Positions 23,666-33,332 of a stretch of 38,801 nt of DNA are shown here, piece by piece. The position numbers were made by a program, and so were the translations under genes. Source of the DNA: an uncultured Bacteroidales bacterium (GTDB taxonomy: Bacteria; Bacteroidota; Bacteroidia; Bacteroidales; Muribaculaceae); NCBI GenBank assembly GCA_947570265.1, contig CANOUR010000014.1, positions 1-38,801 of the forward strand. The letters run 5' to 3'. A model generated the notes under the pieces. It searched no databases. It worked only from the letters and a program-made list of their open reading frames with translations, and had not been told where the DNA came from. Within the stretch, counting starts at the first letter, position 1. Every line of letters starts with the position of its first letter.

Positions 23666-25339
23666 ATGAAGAAACTTGACAAACACTACGACGTCATTGT
23701 CATAGGCGGCGGCGCCACAGGAGCCGGCACCGCACGCGACTGCGCAATGCGCGGTCTTAAAGTATTGCTGGTCGAGCGATTCGACTTCACCGCCGGCGCC
23801 ACTGGCCGCAACCACGGACTGCTCCACAGCGGCGCCCGCTATGCCGTCACCGACGGCGAAAGCGCCAGCGAGTGCATCAAAGAAAACATGATCCTGCGCA
23901 AAATCGCCCGCCATTGCGTCGAAGACACGGGCGGCCTGTTCATCACACTTCCCGAAGACGATCTGGCCTACCAGCAGCTGTTTATCGAGAAATGCCGCGA
24001 AGCAGGCATAAACGCCGAAGCGATCGACCCCGACCTGGCACGACGCATCGAACCCGCAGTCAACCCCGACCTCATCGGCGCCGTGAAAGTGCCCGACGGC
24101 GCGGTCGACCCGTTCCGCCTGACGACAGCCAACGTCATCGACGCACGCCGGCACGGCGCCGACGTGATCACATATCACGAAGTAGTGCGCTTCATCATCA
24201 GCGGCAACCGCATGGAAGGAATAGTAATGCGTGATGTCCACACCGGCGAAGAAACCGAAGCCGTCGGAAGCGTGGTGGTTAACGCCGCTGGCATATGGGG
24301 CCACCTGTTGGCCAAGAAAGCCGGTGTGGACATCAACATGTTCCCCGCAAAAGGCTCGCTGCTGATCTTCGGACACAGAGTCAACAACACCGTGATCAAC
24401 CGCTGCCGCAAACCCGCCAACGCCGACATCCTCGTGCCGGGCGACACCATTTGCCTTATCGGAACAACCAGCGACCGAGTGCCTTTCGACCAGATCGACA
24501 ACATGGAAGTCACACCCGACGAGGTCGACATTCTCATCCGCGAGGGCGAGAAACTCGCCCCGCAGCTGGCCACAACACGCATCCTCCGGGCCTACGCCGG
24601 AGTCAGACCGCTCGTCGCGAGCGACGACGACCCCTCAGGGCGCTCGATCTCGCGCGGCATCGTATGTCTCGACCACGCCAAACGCGACGGCCTCGAAGGA
24701 TTCGTCACCATCACAGGCGGCAAACTCATGACATACCGTCTCATGGCCGAATGGGCCACCGACATGGTCTGCGCGAAACTCGGCCTGACCGACCGCAAAT
24801 GCACCACCGCCGAGACGCCCCTCCCCGGATCGGAAACCCCGCTTGAGGTCAACGACACAAAGAAAGATAAAGACGGACACCCGTCGCGCCAACACATCAT
24901 CGAACTGCCCACCGAACAGCTCGCCGCTGAAGGCCGCCACGGCTCTCTCACCGAAGAGATCCGCTGGCAAAACCCCGGCGACGACGCCCTCGTGTGCGAA
25001 TGCGAGCAAGTGAGCGTCGGAGAGGTCGAATTTGCCATCGACAAACTCCACGTGCACAACCTCATCAATCTTCGCCGCCGCACAAGACTGGGCATGGGCA
25101 CATGTCAGGGACAGCTCTGCGCCTGCCGCGCAGCCGGACTGCTCGACAAAGCCGACCGATGCACCGAGAGAGCCCTCGACGACCTGTGCTCGTTTGTCAA
25201 CGAACGCTGGAAAGGCATGTATCCCGTGGCATGGGGCGACACCGTATCCGAAATACAGTTCACACAATGGATCTACAGCGGCGTGGCAGGACTCGACGAA
25301 TTTCTCGACGGACGCGACACCGAACACTTACTCCACTAA
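23666..25339 (+). CDS. glpA: Anaerobic glycerol-3-phosphate dehydrogenase subunit A
   Basis: GlpA is the catalytic flavoprotein of the GlpABC complex, oxidising glycerol-3-phosphate to dihydroxyacetone phosphate and passing electrons toward menaquinone. The 557-residue protein has the FAD-binding motif GGGATGAGTARD at 14-25, a DAO-type oxidase fold, TITGGKLMTYR (348-358), and a C-terminal BFD-like [2Fe-2S] domain with Cys444, Cys446, Cys480 and Cys485. Length is close to E. coli GlpA (542). There is no Shine-Dalgarno. glpB follows after 20 bp and glpC 5 bp after that. Confidence 0.95.
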   Translation: MKKLDKHYDVIVIGGGATGAGTARDCAMRGLKVLLVERFDFTAGATGRNHGLLHSGARYAVTDGESASECIKENMILRKIARHCVEDTGGLFITLPEDDLAYQQLFIEKCREAGINAEAIDPDLARRIEPAVNPDLIGAVKVPDGAVDPFRLTTANVIDARRHGADVITYHEVVRFIISGNRMEGIVMRDVHTGEETEAVGSVVVNAAGIWGHLLAKKAGVDINMFPAKGSLLIFGHRVNNTVINRCRKPANADILVPGDTICLIGTTSDRVPFDQIDNMEVTPDEVDILIREGEKLAPQLATTRILRAYAGVRPLVASDDDPSGRSISRGIVCLDHAKRDGLEGFVTITGGKLMTYRLMAEWATDMVCAKLGLTDRKCTTAETPLPGSETPLEVNDTKKDKDGHPSRQHIIELPTEQLAAEGRHGSLTEEIRWQNPGDDALVCECEQVSVGEVEFAIDKLHVHNLINLRRRTRLGMGTCQGQLCACRAAGLLDKADRCTERALDDLCSFVNERWKGMYPVAWGDTVSEIQFTQWIYSGVAGLDEFLDGRDTEHLLH

Positions 25340-25359
25340 GCTAACAGCACCAACCGACA

Positions 25360-26616
25360 ATGAAGTTTGACACCGTCATCATAGGTGGAGGCCTCAGCGG
25401 CCTCACCGCAGGCATCGAGCTGGCTCGCGCCGGCCGCAAGACAGCCATTGTATCGACCGGACAGAGCGCCATCCATTTCAGCTCAGGCTCGATGGAGCTG
25501 CTCGGCTACGACAGAGACAGGCACCCCGTTGAGAACCCCATTGAAGAGATCGCACACCTCGATCCCGTACACCCCTACTCCCGCCTGGGCAAAGAACGCG
25601 TTATCGAACTGCTCAAACGCGTCAAACCCCTTTTCGAAGAGACCGGAGTGAAAGTCAGCGGATCGCATCAGCGCAACCATTGGCGTCTGACCCCCATGGG
25701 ACAGATGAAACCCGCATGGCTCACACTCGAGGATTATCTCACGCTCGAATCACCCCAAAGCCTACCATGGAAAAAGGTAGCGGTGATCAACGTCGACGGA
25801 TTTCTCGACTTCTATCCGCGCTTCATCGAAGCCGGACTGCGCCAGAGGGGCGTCGAATGCCTCACGGCCTCGGTGACCGTTCCGGCAATCACACACCAGC
25901 GCGAAAGCACCACCGAGATGCGCGCGACCAACATCGCACGCGTAGTCAACAGCGAAAGCGTCAACCAGCTTGCCGACGTGATCAACCGCACATGCCCCGA
26001 CGCCGAAGCGATCCTCTTCCCCGCAGTCATAGGCTTTGACAACTTTGAAGCATCGCGACGCCTTAAAGAACTCGTCAAGCGGCCGTTGCACTTCGTCAGC
26101 ACCATGGGAGCATCAGTGCCTGGAGTGCGCACCCAGCTGATGATGCAGAGCTACTTCCGGTGCATCGGAGGCGCATTCATGCTCGGCGACACAGTCACAC
26201 GCGGATATTTCTCAGCCGACGGACGCCGCCTGCTGAGCGTCGAGACCGCCAATTTCGCCGACGACCACCTCGAAGCCGACAATTTCATCTTCGCCGCCGG
26301 AAGCTTCTTCAGCCACGGACTCAACTCCACACCATCCGGAGTATTCGAGCCGGTGCTCGGACTCGACACCGACGCCCCCGACGACCGCTCGGCATGGTTC
26401 GACAAAAACATATTCAAACCACAGCCCTACATGCGCTACGGTCTGACCACCGACAGCTCGTTCCACGCCATGCGTGGCGGACGCACCGTCGAGAATCTCA
26501 TCGTCACCGGTGCATCCCTGTCCGGCGCCGACGCATTGCGGGAGGGTTCGGGAGCAGGCATCTCGCTGCTGACTGCCCTCAACGCCGCAGACACAATCCT
26601 CACATCAAAAAACTGA
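25360..26616 (+). CDS. glpB: Anaerobic glycerol-3-phosphate dehydrogenase subunit B
   Basis: GlpB is the second flavoprotein subunit of the anaerobic dehydrogenase. The 418-residue protein begins with a dinucleotide-binding GGGLSGLTAGIELARAGRK (8-26), has MRYGLTTDSSFHAMRGGRTVENLIVTGA-type FAD-binding sequence near the C-terminus, and ends with the SGADALREGSGAGISLLTAL segment. Length matches E. coli GlpB (419). It sits between glpA and glpC with short gaps, clearly in one operon. Confidence 0.94.
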   Translation: MKFDTVIIGGGLSGLTAGIELARAGRKTAIVSTGQSAIHFSSGSMELLGYDRDRHPVENPIEEIAHLDPVHPYSRLGKERVIELLKRVKPLFEETGVKVSGSHQRNHWRLTPMGQMKPAWLTLEDYLTLESPQSLPWKKVAVINVDGFLDFYPRFIEAGLRQRGVECLTASVTVPAITHQRESTTEMRATNIARVVNSESVNQLADVINRTCPDAEAILFPAVIGFDNFEASRRLKELVKRPLHFVSTMGASVPGVRTQLMMQSYFRCIGGAFMLGDTVTRGYFSADGRRLLSVETANFADDHLEADNFIFAAGSFFSHGLNSTPSGVFEPVLGLDTDAPDDRSAWFDKNIFKPQPYMRYGLTTDSSFHAMRGGRTVENLIVTGASLSGADALREGSGAGISLLTALNAADTILTSKN

Positions 26617-26621
26617 CAGCC

Positions 26622-27875
26622 ATGGATTATCAGCAGGCCAACATAAGCGACAACAACTTCGAGAACTGCACCAAGTGCACAGTCTGCACAGCATACTGTC
26701 CGGTGACAGCCGTAAATCCCGACTATCCCGGCCCGAAACAGGCCGGCCCCGACGGAGAACGCTACCGTTTGAAAAAACCGCTGTTCTACAACGAAGCGCT
26801 GAAATACTGCATGAACTGCAAACGCTGCGAGGTGGCATGCCCCTCCAACGTGAAAATCGGCGACATCATACAGGCCGCACGCATCAAATACAGCACGAAA
26901 CGCCCGTCTCTGCGCGACACCATGCTCGCCAACACCGACTTCATGGGCAACATGGCAACCCTCGCCGCCCCGATCGTCAACGGCGTGCTGAGCCTCAAGC
27001 CGGTCAAGAAAGTGATGGACGCAACCCTGAAGATCGACTGCCACCGCACATTCCCCAAATATGCCGGACAGAAGTTCACCACATGGTACAAACGCAATGC
27101 AGCACAAGCCCAGCAGCAGTTCGCCAACAAAGTGAGCTACTTCCACGGATGCTACGTCAACTACAACAACCCCTCGCTCGGGCGCGATCTGATCACCGTG
27201 CTCAATGCCGTCGGATACGGCGTGCTTCTCCTCGAGAAAGAACTGTGCTGCGGTGTGGCCAAGATCTCAAACCGCCTTATCAAAGAAGCCACACGCGACG
27301 CCGAAGTCAACCTCAAGGCCATCCGCAACGCCGTCAGCACACACAAGGCCCCCGTGCTCGCCACAAGCTCGACATGCTGCTTCACCATGCGCGATGAATA
27401 TCCCCACCTCCTCCATCTCGACAACGCCGAAGTGCGCGACGACATCATGCTCGCCACCAAATTCATCTACGAACTGCTTGAGAAAAACCAGATAAAGCTG
27501 GTGTTCAAGCCCGGATTCAAAATGAAAGTGGCCTACCACACCCCGTGCCACATGGAAAAACTCGGATGGACATACTATTCGACCTCCATCCTGCGCATGA
27601 TACCCGGCGTCGACCTCACACTGCTCGACTCACGCTGCTGCGGCATCGCCGGCACATATGGATTCAAGAAAGAAAACTACCGCTACTCACAGGACATAGG
27701 CGAACCTCTCTTCCGCCAGATCGAGAGCATCAACCCCGACTTGGTCGCCACCGACTGCGAGACTTGCCGCTGGCAGATAGAGATGTCAACACCCTACCGC
27801 GTCGAAAACCCCGTCACAATTCTCGCAATGGCTATCGATGCCGACGCCACACGCAAGGCCAACTCTATCGGCTGA
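26622..27875 (+). CDS. glpC: Anaerobic glycerol-3-phosphate dehydrogenase subunit C
   Basis: GlpC is the iron-sulfur, membrane-associated subunit that carries electrons from GlpAB to the quinone pool. I start it at ATG 26622 (417 residues), 5 bp after glpB; the same frame is open further upstream but only within glpB. Two ferredoxin-type clusters are visible (Cys16, 19, 22, 26 and Cys63, 66, 69, 73). They are followed by two cysteine-rich CCG domains with LCCG, TPCH, SRCCG and CETC signatures. About 130 bp separate it from glpT, which has its own promoter. Confidence 0.95.
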   Translation: MDYQQANISDNNFENCTKCTVCTAYCPVTAVNPDYPGPKQAGPDGERYRLKKPLFYNEALKYCMNCKRCEVACPSNVKIGDIIQAARIKYSTKRPSLRDTMLANTDFMGNMATLAAPIVNGVLSLKPVKKVMDATLKIDCHRTFPKYAGQKFTTWYKRNAAQAQQQFANKVSYFHGCYVNYNNPSLGRDLITVLNAVGYGVLLLEKELCCGVAKISNRLIKEATRDAEVNLKAIRNAVSTHKAPVLATSSTCCFTMRDEYPHLLHLDNAEVRDDIMLATKFIYELLEKNQIKLVFKPGFKMKVAYHTPCHMEKLGWTYYSTSILRMIPGVDLTLLDSRCCGIAGTYGFKKENYRYSQDIGEPLFRQIESINPDLVATDCETCRWQIEMSTPYRVENPVTILAMAIDADATRKANSIG

Positions 27876-27905
27876 CGACACCCGATCGCAAGAGATCAGT
27901 CACGA

Positions 27906-27915
27906 CATTCGGCAT
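27906..27915. promoter_or_regulatory. Candidate GlpR operator upstream of glpT
   Basis: CATTCGGCAT is identical to 23288-23297 in the glpR/glpA intergenic region. It ends 7 bp before the -33 element of the glpT promoter. The second copy is what makes this more than a chance match. Confidence 0.35.
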
Positions 27916-27922
27916 TTTTTCT

Positions 27923-27952
27923 TTTGAATCGTCACTCATCTCCCTATTTTTG
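27923..27952 (+). promoter_or_regulatory. Promoter of glpT
   Basis: TTTG (27923-27926), an 18-bp spacer and TATTTTTG (27945-27952) match the Bacteroidetes promoter. The transcript would have a leader of about 45 nt, A-rich just before the ATG. Confidence 0.6.
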
Positions 27953-28002
27953 TCTATTTTTACAACCCAAATAACAACCATATCCATTAAAAGCATTTTA
28001 AA

Positions 28003-29403
28003 ATGGCACGATTCTTAGCACCACCGCCCCATCTGCCCGAGCAGACTGGTCCGGCCGCCGACGCGCGCTATAAGCGTCTGCGAATGCAGGTATTCACCGG
28101 CTCGTTCGTCGGCTACGCCGCATTTTATCTCGTCCGCAACAACTTCTCAATGGCCATGCCGGCTCTCGAATCGCTCGGCATCCACAAAGGTGAGCTGGGT
28201 ACGGTGATGGCTATGAACGCCATCGCATACGCCCTGTCAAAATTCCTCATGGGAAGCGTCAGCGACCGTTCCGACGCACGTAAGTTCCTGCCTCTCGGAC
28301 TGATCCTCGCCGCAATAGCAATGGCATTCATGGTTGTGCCCGTAACCGGACTCGACATCGTGGCACACCCCGAACGCAAAATATGGGCAATTATCCTCCT
28401 TGGAGCTCTCAACTTCCTCGTCGGCTGGTTCAACGGCATGGGATGGCCTCCGTGCGGACGCATCATGACCCACTGGTTCTCGCAGAACGAACGAGGCACA
28501 ATGATGTCGATCTGGAACTGCGCACACAACGTCGGTGGCGCGCTCGTCGGCCCTATGGCCACATACGGTGCCATCTGGTTCGGCTCATGGTTCTTCGGAG
28601 CACATCAGGATCTCTACCTGCTGGCAGGTGCATTCCTCTTCCCGGCTGCAGTCGCCCTATTGGTCGCTGTCATAGCCTACTGCATGCTCCGCGACACCCC
28701 GCAGTCATGCGGACTGCCATCTGTTGAAAAATGGCGCAACGACTACCCCAAAAACTACAGCGAGAAATCCGAAGAAGTGCTCACAGCCAAGGAAATCTTC
28801 TTCAAATACGTCTTCCCCAACCGCTTTCTGTGGTTCATCGCATGCGCCAACGCATTCATCTACATGGTACGCTACGGCGCCCTCAACTGGGCTCCTACCC
28901 TGCTCACAAACGCCGGATTCGACATCAAGGAAGCCGGCTGGGCATACTTCGCATACGAGTTCGCTGCCATTCCCGGCACACTGTTCTGCGGCTGGCTGAG
29001 CGACAAGGTGTTCAAAGGCCGACGCGCCATCCCCACCATCATATTCATGGCCGCCATCATCATATTCCTCGTGCTCTACTGGCAGTTCTACACCAACATC
29101 ACCATGGCTCTGATCTGCCTGATCGCAATCGGCTTCCTGATCTACGGCCCCGTGATGCTCATCGGCGTGCAGGCACTCGACCTCGCTCCGAAGAACGCTG
29201 CCGGCACTGCCGCCGGACTGACCGGATTCTTCGGCTACTTCTTCGGAACAGCGATCCTCGCCAACATGGTCATCGGATACGTTGCCGAAGCCGCAGGCTG
29301 GGGCTGGACATTCATCCTGCTCATCGTGGCGTGCATCCTCTCGATCTTCTTCATGGGTCTCACCTACAAAGAAGAGCAGTATCTCGTCAACAAGAACAAG
29401 TAA
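28003..29403 (+). CDS. glpT: Glycerol-3-phosphate transporter GlpT (MFS, organophosphate:phosphate antiporter)
   Basis: GlpT imports glycerol-3-phosphate in exchange for phosphate. The 466-residue protein has about twelve hydrophobic segments, the N-terminal YKRLRMQVFTGSFVGYAAFYLVRNNFSMAMP region typical of the OPA family, and the MFS loop MGSVSDRSDARKFLP between helices 2 and 3. Length fits (E. coli GlpT 452). It supplies substrate for GlpABC and also returns phosphate; no glycerol kinase gene is in the window, so external glycerol-3-phosphate or its diesters may be the main source. Confidence 0.93.
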   Translation: MARFLAPPPHLPEQTGPAADARYKRLRMQVFTGSFVGYAAFYLVRNNFSMAMPALESLGIHKGELGTVMAMNAIAYALSKFLMGSVSDRSDARKFLPLGLILAAIAMAFMVVPVTGLDIVAHPERKIWAIILLGALNFLVGWFNGMGWPPCGRIMTHWFSQNERGTMMSIWNCAHNVGGALVGPMATYGAIWFGSWFFGAHQDLYLLAGAFLFPAAVALLVAVIAYCMLRDTPQSCGLPSVEKWRNDYPKNYSEKSEEVLTAKEIFFKYVFPNRFLWFIACANAFIYMVRYGALNWAPTLLTNAGFDIKEAGWAYFAYEFAAIPGTLFCGWLSDKVFKGRRAIPTIIFMAAIIIFLVLYWQFYTNITMALICLIAIGFLIYGPVMLIGVQALDLAPKNAAGTAAGLTGFFGYFFGTAILANMVIGYVAEAAGWGWTFILLIVACILSIFFMGLTYKEEQYLVNKNK

Positions 29404-29432
29404 GCGCCGACCACATATCGGCAACCCATTCC

Positions 29433-29466
29433 CAACACCGCCGGCCTTCACCAGTCGGCGGTGTTG
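29433..29466 (+). terminator. Terminator after glpT
   Basis: CAACACCGCCG (29433-29443) pairs perfectly with CGGCGGTGTTG (29456-29466) around a 12-base loop, 29 bp after the glpT stop. The tail CTGTTATCTTTG is only moderately T-rich. Confidence 0.65.
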
Positions 29467-29520
29467 CTGTTATCTTTGCTGTTATCTTAAGTGAAAACAT
29501 GTGAAATACACACTGACAGC

Positions 29521-29551
29521 TTTGCCGGATGACGCATTTTATCTACCTTTG
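29521..29551 (+). promoter_or_regulatory. Promoter of metK
   Basis: TTTG (29521-29524), a 19-bp spacer and TACCTTTG (29544-29551) form an ideal Bacteroidetes promoter. Since the transcript would start near 29557, the open frame upstream of that (from 29529) cannot be the metK start. Confidence 0.72.
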
Positions 29552-29621
29552 CCGCCCCGAGAGGAAGGATTTGCCGCTGTTCGATGGATTGCAACCTCTC
29601 GTTCACCTAAAAAAAATGCTA

Positions 29622-30953
29622 ATGAACCCCAAAAACTATCTTTTTACGAGTGAGTCGGTGTCAGAAGGACATCCCGACAAAGTTGCCGACCGCATCTCCG
29701 ATGCAGTGCTCGACGAATTTCTCGCCTACGACCCGCAATCGAAAGTGGCATGCGAGACCCTTGTCACCACCGGACAGGTCGTTGTGGCAGGCGAAGTGAA
29801 AAGCTCGGCCTACATCGACCTGATGGAAGTGACACGCCGCGTCATCAACGAAATCGGCTACAACCGTTCGGCGCTTAAATTCGACGCCGAAGCGTGCGGC
29901 GTGCTATCGGCCCTCCACGAGCAGAGCGCCGACATCAACCGCGGTGTCGACCGCGAGGATGCCGAGCTGCAGGGCGCAGGCGACCAGGGAATGATGTTCG
30001 GCTACGCTTGCGACGAAACCCCCGACTACATGCCCCTGACCCTCGACCTGAGCCACATGCTGCTGCGCGAACTCGCCGACATACGGCGCGAAGGCACACA
30101 AATGACATGGATAGACGCTCACGGACGCAGCCGCACCTACCTGCGTCCCGACGCAAAAAGTCAGGTCACTGTCGAATACACCCCCGACGGACAGCCGGTG
30201 CGCGTCGACACCATCGTCATATCGACACAGCACGACGAATTCATCACACCCGACGGCAAAGGCATCACACAGCAAATCGCCGACTCAATGATGCACGAAC
30301 GCATCGCCGAAGACATGCGCACCATTCTCCTGCCACGTGTCCGGGCAAAACTCGCCCCCAAAGTGAGCGCCATGATAGGTGACGATGTCAAACTGCTGGT
30401 CAACCCCACAGGCAAATTCGTCATCGGCGGCCCCCACGGCGACACCGGTCTGACCGGTCGTAAGATCATCGTCGACACCTACGGCGGACGCGGCGCACAC
30501 GGCGGTGGCGCATTCTCAGGCAAAGACCCCTCGAAAGTCGACCGGTCGGCAGCCTACGCCGCCCGCCACATCGCCCGCAACCTCGTTGCCGCCGGCATAT
30601 GCCGTGAAGCGCTCGTGCAGGTAGCCTACGCCATCGGCGTGGCCGATCCCGTAAGCCTCTACGTCAACACCAACGGCACAGCACGCGTCAACCTATCCGA
30701 CGGCGAGATCTCACGCCGCGTGGCCGAACTATTCCCCATGCGTCCCCGCCAGATCGAAGAGCGCCTCAAACTGCGCATGCCCATCTATGAAGAGACCTCA
30801 GCCTACGGCCACATGGGTCGCAAGCCGCAGACCAAAGTCAAACACTTCTCATCGCCCTACGGCGGCGAACGCACTATCGAAGTCGAGCTTTTCACATGGG
30901 AAAAAGACGACTACGTCGACGCACTGCGCACCACATTTTCCGACGCGCTCTGA
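29622..30953 (+). CDS. metK: S-adenosylmethionine synthetase MetK
   Basis: MetK makes S-adenosylmethionine from methionine and ATP. From ATG 29622 the protein has 443 residues and begins [16 protein letters not shown], the conserved N-terminal motif. An ATG two codons earlier (29616) is possible. [12 protein letters not shown] and [17 protein letters not shown] followed by [23 protein letters not shown] are the other signatures. It is longer than the E. coli enzyme (384); the extra residues lie around [16 protein letters not shown] insertions seen in Bacteroidetes. A typical terminator follows. Confidence 0.96.
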   Translation: MNPKNYLFTSESVSEGHPDKVADRISDAVLDEFLAYDPQSKVACETLVTTGQVVVAGEVKSSAYIDLMEVTRRVINEIGYNRSALKFDAEACGVLSALHEQSADINRGVDREDAELQGAGDQGMMFGYACDETPDYMPLTLDLSHMLLRELADIRREGTQMTWIDAHGRSRTYLRPDAKSQVTVEYTPDGQPVRVDTIVISTQHDEFITPDGKGITQQIADSMMHERIAEDMRTILLPRVRAKLAPKVSAMIGDDVKLLVNPTGKFVIGGPHGDTGLTGRKIIVDTYGGRGAHGGGAFSGKDPSKVDRSAAYAARHIARNLVAAGICREALVQVAYAIGVADPVSLYVNTNGTARVNLSDGEISRRVAELFPMRPRQIEERLKLRMPIYEETSAYGHMGRKPQTKVKHFSSPYGGERTIEVELFTWEKDDYVDALRTTFSDAL

Positions 30954-30981
30954 CACATCCAGTCGCGCCACACCCCCGCAC

Positions 30982-31012
30982 AAAGCCCGTTACGCCCCGC
31001 GCAACGGGCTTT
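30982..31012 (+). terminator. Intrinsic terminator after metK
   Basis: AAAGCCCGTT (30982-30991) pairs with AACGGGCTTT (31003-31012) around an 11-base loop, and TC ATT follows. It lies 28 bp after the metK stop and upstream of the next promoter. Confidence 0.75.
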
Positions 31013-31045
31013 TCATTACCTATCCCGCAATATTTGCATCACGAT

Positions 31046-31076
31046 TTTGAATCATACGGAAAAAAACGTATCTTTG
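31046..31076 (+). promoter_or_regulatory. Promoter of the PpiD-like gene
   Basis: TTTG (31046-31049), a 19-bp spacer and TATCTTTG (31069-31076) match the consensus exactly, with the same spacing as the metK promoter. The leader is about 65 nt and A-rich near the ATG. Confidence 0.72.
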
Positions 31077-31145
31077 TGCGCTTTATGCAGCCTCATGTGT
31101 GGAGGTTGCGAATCATCCCGAACAATCAAAAAACAATAAATAGCA

Positions 31146-33224
31146 ATGGCAACCCTTGAAAAAATCAGAAGCAAGTCAGTTCTCCTGCTTGTGATCATCG
31201 CGGTAGCGCTTCTGGCGTTTATCCTCGGTGACTTTTTCACCTCTGGCCGCACATTCTTCGGCACGGGCACCACAGTGGCCAGCATCGATGGCCGCAAAAT
31301 CGACATCATGGAGCTCAACCAGCGGGTGAACGAAGCCGCCACAATGGCCGGAGCGCAAGGCCGCAAAATGGACAACGCCGTGCTCCAGCAGCAGGTGCTC
31401 GACGGAATGATCGCCGAAACGCTCTACAACGAAGAGCTCGAGAAACTCGGCATCACCGTCACCGATCAGGAACTCACCGAAGCAATGCTCGGATCGGGAT
31501 CGGCCTACGTCGACCAGGTTATCCAGCAGCAGTACGGCGGAATGTTCCAGAACGCCGCACAGTTCCACGACATGGCTTTCAACCCATCAAAATACCAGAT
31601 CGGTGAGGAAGACGCCGCTCAATTCCGCAACGCCTGGATCCAGCTCGAGAAAAACATCGAGGAACAGCTCAAGCAAGCTAAATTCCAGAACCTCTTCATG
31701 GGCACACTCGTAGCCAACGACCTCGACGCACGCGCACTCTACGACGACAACGCATCGACAAGCCACATCGCGTTTGCCAAGAAAGACTACTCAACCCTCG
31801 AAGACGATAAATTCGAAGTGACCGACGCCGACATCAAAGCCGTCTACAACAAACGCCGCAACCTCTACCGCCTCGACGAACCCACACGACTCATCGACTA
31901 CGTAAGCGTCGACATCGCCCCCAGCCCCGAGGATCAGCGCAACGCACGCGTCAAAGTCGACAACGCCCTCACCGCCCTCCGCGACAACGAAGGCACCTCA
32001 GGCCTCGAAGGCATGAACGAATTTGTCGTGACTCGCGAGCACATGACACGCTCACGCATCAACGACAACAAACTGAAATCATTCGTCGACTCCGCATCCA
32101 CCGGCATGGCACGACTCGTGTCGCAGGTAGGCAACACCTACACACTCGCCAAGCTCATCGGACGCGACTCGCGCATCGACTCTGTCAACATCGACATCAT
32201 CAACATCCAGGGCACACGTGCCGACGCCGACTCAGCACTCGCCGCCCTCCGCTCAGGCAAACCATTCAGCGAAGTATCCGCCGGCAGCAAAGTAGCTCAG
32301 GCACAGGACAGCCTCTGGCTCTCGCTCACCGCACCCGACGCCGCATCAGTGCGCAACATCATTGAAGAAGCACCAGCCGGACAGTGGTTCACCCCCGACA
32401 CCGTCGGTCAGGTCTTCCGCATCTTCCGCGTCAACAACCGTCGCCCGGCCGTCACAGTCTACGATCTCGCACAGGCTGTATTCGTAGTTGAGCCAAGCGC
32501 CGCAACCGTCAACAAGCTCGAGGCAGACCTCGCACGCTTCGTCAACGAAAACAAGACCGCCAAGGAATTTGCCGACAACGCAGCAGCAGCCGGCTACAAC
32601 ATGCAGACCACAACCGTCTCGGCATCAACTCCTCGCCTCGGCGCACTCGACGACACACGCGAAGCCATCGCATGGGCCATGTCTGCCAAGAAAGGCCAGG
32701 TTTCACCCGTCATCGGCACCGAAGCCAACGGACGCTACGTAGCCGTTGCAATCGAAGACATCTACGACGACGACTTCGTGCCAATGACCGACCCCTCACT
32801 GCGCAAACAGCTCGAAGCACGCGCCCGCAACGACAAGAAAGCCGCCGAACTCATCAAGCAGTACGAAGGCAAAGCCAACTCCATCGACGGCTACGCTAAG
32901 CTCATGGGCTCGGCTGTCGACACAACAACCGTCAGCTTCGGCCAGATCTTCATTCCCAAGGTCGGCATCAACGAAAGCGCCCTCACAGCTGCCGCTGCCG
33001 CCGCCAAAGCCGGCAAACTCACAGGCCCGGTCAAAGGCAACAACGGAGTCATCTTCTTCGTAGTCACATCGATCGACAACGCAGGACGTCCGTTCAACAC
33101 CGACGAAAGCTCCATGCAGTTCATGCAGACACGCGGCGCAGGCGCACTCTCACGCAACCTCCCCGCCATCTTCCGCGGCAACAAAAAGGTGACAAACAAC
33201 TCACTCAAATTCTACAGCCGCTGA
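31146..33224 (+). CDS. ppiD: Membrane-anchored peptidyl-prolyl isomerase / chaperone (PpiD/SurA type)
   Basis: This 692-residue protein has an N-terminal signal anchor (about residues 12-31, VLLLVIIAVALLAFILGDFF), then a SurA-like N-terminal chaperone domain (about 40-230, with VLQQQVLDGMIAETLYNEELEKLGI). PPIC-type segments follow at about 340-450 (DADSALAALRSGKPFSEVS) and near the C-terminus. PpiD proteins help outer-membrane and secreted proteins fold as they leave the translocon. The domain order matches the Bacteroidetes PpiD homologues. No essential active-site check is possible, since many of these parvulin domains are inactive. It is a single-gene unit with its own promoter and terminator. 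Confidence 0.87.
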   Translation: MATLEKIRSKSVLLLVIIAVALLAFILGDFFTSGRTFFGTGTTVASIDGRKIDIMELNQRVNEAATMAGAQGRKMDNAVLQQQVLDGMIAETLYNEELEKLGITVTDQELTEAMLGSGSAYVDQVIQQQYGGMFQNAAQFHDMAFNPSKYQIGEEDAAQFRNAWIQLEKNIEEQLKQAKFQNLFMGTLVANDLDARALYDDNASTSHIAFAKKDYSTLEDDKFEVTDADIKAVYNKRRNLYRLDEPTRLIDYVSVDIAPSPEDQRNARVKVDNALTALRDNEGTSGLEGMNEFVVTREHMTRSRINDNKLKSFVDSASTGMARLVSQVGNTYTLAKLIGRDSRIDSVNIDIINIQGTRADADSALAALRSGKPFSEVSAGSKVAQAQDSLWLSLTAPDAASVRNIIEEAPAGQWFTPDTVGQVFRIFRVNNRRPAVTVYDLAQAVFVVEPSAATVNKLEADLARFVNENKTAKEFADNAAAAGYNMQTTTVSASTPRLGALDDTREAIAWAMSAKKGQVSPVIGTEANGRYVAVAIEDIYDDDFVPMTDPSLRKQLEARARNDKKAAELIKQYEGKANSIDGYAKLMGSAVDTTTVSFGQIFIPKVGINESALTAAAAAAKAGKLTGPVKGNNGVIFFVVTSIDNAGRPFNTDESSMQFMQTRGAGALSRNLPAIFRGNKKVTNNSLKFYSR

Positions 33225-33256
33225 CAAACGGCCAAACGTCACCCAACACCTAAAAC

Positions 33257-33290
33257 GCGAGGTGGACATCCCCGATGATGTCCACCTCGC
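33257..33290. terminator. Bidirectional terminator between ppiD and mfd
   Basis: A perfect 14-bp stem (GCGAGGTGGACATC at 33257-33270 with 33277-33290) and a 6-base loop lie between the convergent stops. TGTTTCTT follows on the plus side and TTTTAGG on the minus side, so it can serve both genes. Confidence 0.75.
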
Positions 33291-33332
33291 TGTTTCTTCA
33301 CGCGCCAAGCGCTGTGTTAAATAACCTTGCTT

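Noticed and set aside
26160..26621. Upstream extension of the glpC frame
   Set aside because: It overlaps glpB, is Arg/His-rich, and true GlpC starts at 26622 just before the first cysteine cluster.
29529..29621. Upstream extension of the metK frame
   Set aside because: The metK promoter lies inside it, and the conserved N-terminus begins at 29622.
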